64,000 nucleotides of DNA from Legionella jordanis (lineage in GTDB: Bacteria; Pseudomonadota; Gammaproteobacteria; Legionellales; Legionellaceae). Shown one piece after another: positions 59,630-64,000 of this stretch. A program made the translations under genes and the position numbers. The stretch is taken from assembly GCF_900637635.1 (NCBI RefSeq), contig NZ_LR134383.1:764501-828500 (forward strand). Direction: 5' to 3'. Each line of letters starts with the position of its first letter. Position 1 is the stretch's first letter. The notes under the pieces are model-generated. The model was not told the DNA's origin and did not search any database. It saw only the letters and a program-made list of their open reading frames with translations.

Positions 59630-60616
59630 TTATGGTTGTGTCGTGGATGCAGGAACGGTAACCGTAGTGCTGGATGTCCCGGGTACTGTTTGCTCAAGAG
59701 GTTTTCGTGGAACGGCGATCATTTGCATGATACCTAAATCTCCAGAAACTTTTCTGCCAATTAATAAATTAACCATGAGAGATTGGGTTAGTTTTTGTTG
59801 GTCATTTTGATAAACAACCTGCAAAGGAACATTGACCTTCCACTGGTTCTCTTTTACCTCGGTAATTTGTAAAGGGCCACTGACCATACTGCTTACCATT
59901 AACTTTTGATTTTTAATGGCATCCAAATTTCCTGACTTTTGCAAAGCATCATTAAAACCTTGCCAGCCCAAATCCGTATAACAAGGCTTTAAAGCAGCCA
60001 ATTGGGAATCCATTGTGGTATTATCAAAGTCAAAAGATTGCGCAGCAGCATTCCCTGCCCATTGCAGCACGATGGATTTATCCACATGAGTCGTTTCAGC
60101 AGGGATGTGATAATTGCAATCCATTTTAGGAGCATTGATTTTCTGAATGGATATTGAGGTTTTTGCCGTGGGTACCGGTACTGTTGCAGGCTGGGTGGTA
60201 ATGGTTGTGGTAGCAGGTTGAGTGGTAATGGTTGTCGTTTGTTGCGTTTGAGCGGGAACAACCTGCGGGGTGGTTGTTACTGTGGTTGCTGGTGCTGAGC
60301 TGTTTTGAATGGCAGTGCCTTGAGTGGTCGTGGTGGTCTGTGTGCCTGTTTGTGTAGAAGTCGCTTGCGCGGGTGCTTGAGTTTGGGTAGTCACTGTTTG
60401 TGAGCCCGTTGTTTGAGTGCCTTGAGTATTGTTTGGTGCAGCGCCTTGTGCTGCAAGTACTTGTTTAGGCTGCAAATCATTGCTGGCTAAATTTAAACTT
60501 CCTGCTTGTGCAGAGGAAGCCAATATCTCATGGCTGAGATTCACAGTATCCATTGCAGCGTTGGTGTTAGCGCTTGAAAAAACTAGTAATCCTGCATATA
60601 GCATGGATTTGTTCAT
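59630..60616 (-). CDS. periplasmic IcmL/DotI-domain protein with Thr/Gln-rich linker
   Basis: A 328-residue protein starting MNKSMLYAGLLVFSSANTNA, a signal peptide, at the ATG at 60616 (AAGGAG upstream; longer in-frame starts lie inside hutG). Residues about 62-150 are a Thr/Gln/Pro/Ala-rich linker. Residues about 180-305 resemble the soluble domain of DotI/IcmL of the type IVB secretion system: VLQWAGNAAAQSFDFDN, CYTDLGWQGFNDALQKSGN, QLMVSS-type, then LTQSLMVNLLIGRKV and GIMQMIAVPR. DotI itself has a membrane helix in place of a cleavable signal and no such linker. This is thus an IcmL-like paralogue, and function is unknown. It is probably co-transcribed with hutG. Confidence 0.8.
   Translation of the reverse strand: MNKSMLYAGLLVFSSANTNAAMDTVNLSHEILASSAQAGSLNLASNDLQPKQVLAAQGAAPNNTQGTQTTGSQTVTTQTQAPAQATSTQTGTQTTTTTQGTAIQNSSAPATTVTTTPQVVPAQTQQTTTITTQPATTTITTQPATVPVPTAKTSISIQKINAPKMDCNYHIPAETTHVDKSIVLQWAGNAAAQSFDFDNTTMDSQLAALKPCYTDLGWQGFNDALQKSGNLDAIKNQKLMVSSMVSGPLQITEVKENQWKVNVPLQVVYQNDQQKLTQSLMVNLLIGRKVSGDLGIMQMIAVPRKPLEQTVPGTSSTTVTVPASTTQP
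60186..60239 (-). repeat. 27-bp tandem repeat, two copies, in the linker of the IcmL-like gene
   Basis: 60186-60212 and 60213-60239 agree at 23 of 27 positions and encode two adjacent copies of TTTITTQPA. The unit keeps the frame, so copy-number change would alter linker length without a frameshift. Confidence 0.75.
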
Positions 60617-60632
60617 TGCAATACTCCTTGCA

Positions 60633-61592
60633 TTAGTAGTAATCCAATAATTCTGCCACCAGATTTGCAGCCAATCGTGCTGTTTTATGATTCTGATCCA
60701 GTGGAGGTGAGAGTTCAGCCACATCAAAACTTACAACTTTGCCAGTTTGTAAGATGTATTTCAATAAAGTTAATGCTTGCCAGGGTGTCATGCCTAAAGC
60801 TTGTGGCGCACTTACAGCAGGGGCAAAGCATTCAGCAAATACATCCATGCAAATCGTCAAATAAATATAATCGTGACTTAGCAAAAAGTCATCAAGAAAT
60901 GCAATTTGCCAGGCTAAGCTTTTTGTATTGATCTGTTCAGCGGTTAAGTAAGTGACATCCAGTTCATCGGCGATTTTAAATAGGCTCTCAGTATTACCCA
61001 CAGGTTGTATACCCAGGCAACAATAGTTGAATGGCAACTGATTTTGACGGCAATATTGTGCTATTTGCAGAAAAGGAGTGCCTGAAGTTGCTTGATTATC
61101 CTTCAGTGGCCTTAAATCAAAATGGGCATCAAAATTGATGATCGCCAATTTGGGATAATTGGCTGTTAAACCTAAATAATGAGCCCAGGCTATTTCATGG
61201 CCACCACCGAAGGCAATCGTTTTATATCCTGATGATTTTGCATATTGAATTAACTGTGCAAATTCACTCTGGGCTAACTCCAATTCTTCACCCTGGCAAA
61301 CTATATTGCCTATATCAATCAGATTTTTACTCTTGTGGCAGGGCAACTTGGCCAACTGCTCTCGAATACTCATCGGCCCCTCTTTGGCTCCAGGACGTCC
61401 TTCATTTCGCCTGATGCCTTCATCACTGCAGAATCCGAGAAATGCAATACCTTGCTGATTGGTTGCTAATGATTGCGATTGAAGGTTAATCAAGTTGACT
61501 CTTTGAAAAAAACGTTCTCCGGGCAAGCTGTCTTTGCGTCCTCGCCAAAGAGAAGCATCTGGTGGAAGATACCCTTGAACATCCTTTAACAT
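60633..61592 (-). CDS. hutG: formimidoylglutamase
   Basis: Arginase-fold Mn enzyme that ends histidine degradation by converting N-formimidoyl-glutamate to glutamate and formamide. The 319 residues contain GGGHEIAW (H132) and NFDAHFDLR (D155, H157, D159), conserved metal ligands. In the third ligand motif, where the family usually has D-x-D, this protein reads TICMDVFAE, with C248 in place of the first Asp and D250 kept. GSGTP-type NQATSGTPFLQ and FDVAELSPPLDQ support HutG over arginase. It is divergent from the SDR-hutI unit, so histidine genes face apart across 523 bp. Confidence 0.85.
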   Translation of the reverse strand: MLKDVQGYLPPDASLWRGRKDSLPGERFFQRVNLINLQSQSLATNQQGIAFLGFCSDEGIRRNEGRPGAKEGPMSIREQLAKLPCHKSKNLIDIGNIVCQGEELELAQSEFAQLIQYAKSSGYKTIAFGGGHEIAWAHYLGLTANYPKLAIINFDAHFDLRPLKDNQATSGTPFLQIAQYCRQNQLPFNYCCLGIQPVGNTESLFKIADELDVTYLTAEQINTKSLAWQIAFLDDFLLSHDYIYLTICMDVFAECFAPAVSAPQALGMTPWQALTLLKYILQTGKVVSFDVAELSPPLDQNHKTARLAANLVAELLDYY

Positions 61593-62115
61593 GCTTTGTC
61601 CTATTGGATAGTATCCAAGAAAATTAAGAAAAGAAAGTTTATAGAAATAAGTGCAAAAAAAACAGAGGTTTATGATTTCAGATTTCGAACGTTAATTAAG
61701 GCAAATTAATTTGCAAAGCTAAAATTTTTTGAAATTAAAATTGTTATTTGCTCAGACTCTTCTTCTGCATGGCATGCACTGGTTTTTACTTCTGTGCTGT
61801 TGATGATTTAACTTGCAGATTTTGATGTCTAATACTTGTTTAGACGGAGTTGCATGAGGCATCACAATTCTCTGACTACATTACAATGAAGGCCTGCATT
61901 CAGAACTTATAACAACAAAAAACAAGTTCACTTAAGCGATAGCTAATTTTCAGTCAAAACGACAGTTCTTTATCTAAATTTCTGCCAATTCATTGGAATG
62001 TCTGCTATTATCGAGCCGCACTTATCTTTGTCTGTTGCATGAGCATTCACTCAATTAGTCGCAGGCTAAAGTGAGAAAGTCGGTTCGTATACTCTTTCAC
62101 AACTAGGAGAATACT
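61593..62115. other. 523-bp gene-free region between divergent hutG and SDR-hutI units
   Basis: AT-rich intergenic DNA with no convincing frame, RNA gene or repeat. It must contain the promoters of both units. I could not pick a -35/-10 pair or an operator for a HutC-like repressor with confidence. Confidence 0.5.
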
Positions 62116-62874
62116 GTGTTTGTAATTACTGGTGGCGGAACTGGAATTGGTCGTGCGCTGGCTAGGGCTTTGGCTGAGCGCGGAAAAAAGGTTTTAATTG
62201 TGGGCCGTCGAAAAGAACCTTTAATTGAAACAGCGGCCTTCTCACCCTTGATTGCCTTTCTCTGTGCGGATGTGGCTACCCATGAAGGGAGAGCAAGTGT
62301 AGCAGCCGAGTTACAAAATATTATTTCTTTCGCGGGATTAATTCATAATGCTGCAACTATTGAACCCATTGCGCCTATGGCAACCGTTGATGAACATTCA
62401 TGGCAACACACCCTGGATACCAATCTCAATGCCCCGTTATTTTTAAGTCAATTACTGCTTGATAAATTAAAGCATGGCCGCGTCTTGCATATTGGTTCAG
62501 GAGCAGCTTACTTTCCTATTACAGGCTGGTCAGCATATTGCGTTTCCAAAGCGGCTTTGTCGATGTTAACCCGTTGTTGGCAAATGGAAAGCCGAACAAC
62601 TGCCTTTGCGAGTGTTATGCCCGGTATTATTGACACGGACATGCAAGAGATCATTCGTCAAGCCCGCTTTATGGATGAGGAAAAGCGGGAGTTCTTTCTA
62701 ACCTTAAAATCAGAAAAGCGCCTCATCTCAACCGAAACAGTGGCTTTATTTTTAAGCTGGCTGCTGCTTGATGTGAGCAAAGAGCAATTCATCTCGCAAG
62801 AGTGGGACATTTACGATAAAAGCCACCATAACTCTTGGCTTGTTGAGCCTCATCAAGTTCCAGAGTTGGAGTAA
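62116..62874 (+). CDS. short-chain dehydrogenase/reductase
   Basis: A 252-residue classical SDR. Cofactor motif [11 protein letters not shown] (5-15) and the R-R after beta strand 2 (VGRRKE) favour NADP(H). The NAG-type motif reads IHNAATIEP. The catalytic residues are S128, Y141 and K145. The start is GTG with AGGAG 6 bp upstream. hutI begins 2 bp after the stop, so both share a transcript. Substrate unknown; the end of the chain (after about 230) is an unusual His- and Pro-containing tail. Confidence 0.88.
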   Translation: MFVITGGGTGIGRALARALAERGKKVLIVGRRKEPLIETAAFSPLIAFLCADVATHEGRASVAAELQNIISFAGLIHNAATIEPIAPMATVDEHSWQHTLDTNLNAPLFLSQLLLDKLKHGRVLHIGSGAAYFPITGWSAYCVSKAALSMLTRCWQMESRTTAFASVMPGIIDTDMQEIIRQARFMDEEKREFFLTLKSEKRLISTETVALFLSWLLLDVSKEQFISQEWDIYDKSHHNSWLVEPHQVPELE

Positions 62875-62876
62875 GG

Positions 62877-64000
62877 ATGCAAGCTTGCGACCGTCTCTTA
62901 TTGAATGCGAAAACCTTAAGCGCCCAAGGTGAAGAACTCCCTCAACAGGCCATTGCTATCGCTAATGGTTTAATTGCCTGGTGTGGCCCTATGATGGACT
63001 TGCCCCAGGAATACATACAACATGCAACGGCTATTCATGAATGTGAGAATGAGCTGGTTACACCTGGACTTATCGATTGTCATACCCATTTAGTCTATGC
63101 TGGCGACCGCGCCCATGAATTCAGGTTGCGCCTGGAAGGCAAAACTTATGCTGAGATTGCGCAATCAGGTGGTGGAATCTTATCGACAGTCAAGCAAACA
63201 CGCGCTGCTTCTTTAGGAGAACTGATTGAGCAATCCTTGCCGAGGATTTTGGCCATGCGGGCTCAGGGTGTCACGACAGTAGAAATTAAGTCGGGCTATG
63301 GTCTGGATTTAAAAAATGAAATCAAAATGCTTAGGGCGGCAAAGGAGTTGGGTAGTTTAAGTGGCCTTCGTGTTTGTACGACTTTTCTCGGCGCCCATTG
63401 CGTGCCACCTGAGTTTCAAACTGATGCCCAATCCTATGTCAATTTTTTATGCGCGGAACTAATTCCTGCTATTGCTGACTCAGGCCTGGCTGATGCAGTG
63501 GATGTGTTTTGTGAGTCGATTGCCTTTAATCTGTCGCAAACGGAACAAATTTTTCAAAAAGCCCAGGATTGTTCTTTAGCCATCAAATGTCATGCTGAGC
63601 AACTCTCCAATTTGGGTGCAAGCAAATTGGCGGCACGCTATTCAGCATTGTCTTGCGATCACCTGGAGTTCCTGGATGCCGAAGGTGCTGCTGAAATGGC
63701 TCAAAGTGGTACTGTGGCAGTTCTTCTACCTGGGGCTTTTTATTTTTTAAAAGAAAATCGCAAGCCTCCGATTGAATTGCTAAGAGAAAAATCCGTGGGT
63801 ATTGCCATTGCAACGGATGCCAACCCAGGTTCATCGCCCACGACGTCTTTACCTCTAATGATGAATATGGCTTGTCAACTGTTTAATCTTGGAATAGCTG
63901 AAGCCTGGTCTGCTGTTACTTATCAAGCAGCCAGGGCTCTCGGATTGGCCGGTCAAATTGGCGAAATTGCCGTAGGGAAGGCGGCGGATTTGGTTCGCTG
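62877..64000 (+). CDS. hutI: imidazolonepropionase, 3' end outside window
   Basis: Third enzyme of histidine degradation; opens the ring of imidazolone-5-propanoate to N-formimidoyl-glutamate. It is an amidohydrolase-superfamily metalloenzyme. The visible 374 residues include [21 protein letters not shown] (first two metal His), VEIKSGYGL, a metal His in [11 protein letters not shown], the substrate-binding SCDHLEF and [16 protein letters not shown] with the active-site Asp. The frame is open to the window edge, and about 30 residues are missing from a usual length near 405. GGAG lies 6 bp upstream. Confidence 0.96.
   Translation, partial: MQACDRLLLNAKTLSAQGEELPQQAIAIANGLIAWCGPMMDLPQEYIQHATAIHECENELVTPGLIDCHTHLVYAGDRAHEFRLRLEGKTYAEIAQSGGGILSTVKQTRAASLGELIEQSLPRILAMRAQGVTTVEIKSGYGLDLKNEIKMLRAAKELGSLSGLRVCTTFLGAHCVPPEFQTDAQSYVNFLCAELIPAIADSGLADAVDVFCESIAFNLSQTEQIFQKAQDCSLAIKCHAEQLSNLGASKLAARYSALSCDHLEFLDAEGAAEMAQSGTVAVLLPGAFYFLKENRKPPIELLREKSVGIAIATDANPGSSPTTSLPLMMNMACQLFNLGIAEAWSAVTYQAARALGLAGQIGEIAVGKAADLVR

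Overview
The window reads as chromosomal DNA of a Legionella species (Legionellaceae, Gammaproteobacteria). The strongest evidence is a complete enhABC locus (enhanced entry proteins), a letA-uvrC pair next to phenylalanine hydroxylase, a PlaA-type lysophospholipase, a protein with the IcmL/DotI domain of type IVB secretion systems, and several orphan proteins of the kind Legionella uses as Dot/Icm effectors. Base composition is moderately AT-rich and coding density is high. I see no insertion sequence, prophage, CRISPR array, rRNA or tRNA gene. I cannot name the species.

Region 1 (1-11.4 kb): the 3' part of phhA, the transmission regulator letA, uvrC, a PhaC-like alpha/beta hydrolase on the opposite strand, enhA-enhB-enhC, a small membrane protein, a divergent PNPOx-family flavoprotein, and rpsT with its own promoter and terminator. 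Region 2 (11.7-24.4 kb): envelope and housekeeping genes. These are murJ with an M17 aminopeptidase, a convergent pepA-holC pair, the LPS-export permeases lptF-lptG overlapping a ydcF/elyC-like gene, then carB-greA without an adjacent carA, and an orphan protein.

Region 3 (24.6-38.6 kb): a secreted HAD phosphatase, an MdfA-like exporter, and a compact cyanophycin operon. The operon holds cyanophycin synthetase, cyanophycinase and isoaspartyl dipeptidase, so one transcript could encode synthesis and complete recycling of an Asp/Arg storage polymer. It is followed by a SUF iron-sulfur operon (Rrf2 regulator-sufB-C-D-S-U-T) ending in epmA. Region 4 (38.6-48.9 kb): an orphan acidic protein, a minus-strand operon (two paralogous four-helix membrane proteins, an AddB-like Fe-S nuclease, a TIGR01777 epimerase), a 637-residue protein with kinase-like catalytic motifs and an ankyrin-like segment, a potassium-channel-like protein, a tail-anchored orphan protein and a DEAD-box helicase.

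Region 5 (49.5-64 kb): a GNAT-nitrilase fusion, an MscS-family channel, a lipid kinase gene overlapping fadH, plaA, and a DUF3530 gene whose ribosome binding site is buried in a hairpin. Then come a FadL-like porin gene, an IcmL-like periplasmic protein and hutG on the minus strand, and a short-chain dehydrogenase coupled to hutI, which runs off the right edge. The histidine-degradation genes hutG and hutI are thus split over two divergent units.

The most noteworthy items are the cyanophycin operon, the kinase-plus-ankyrin candidate effector, the standalone IcmL-domain protein, the RBS-occluding hairpin after plaA and the paired operator-like repeats before the SUF operon.
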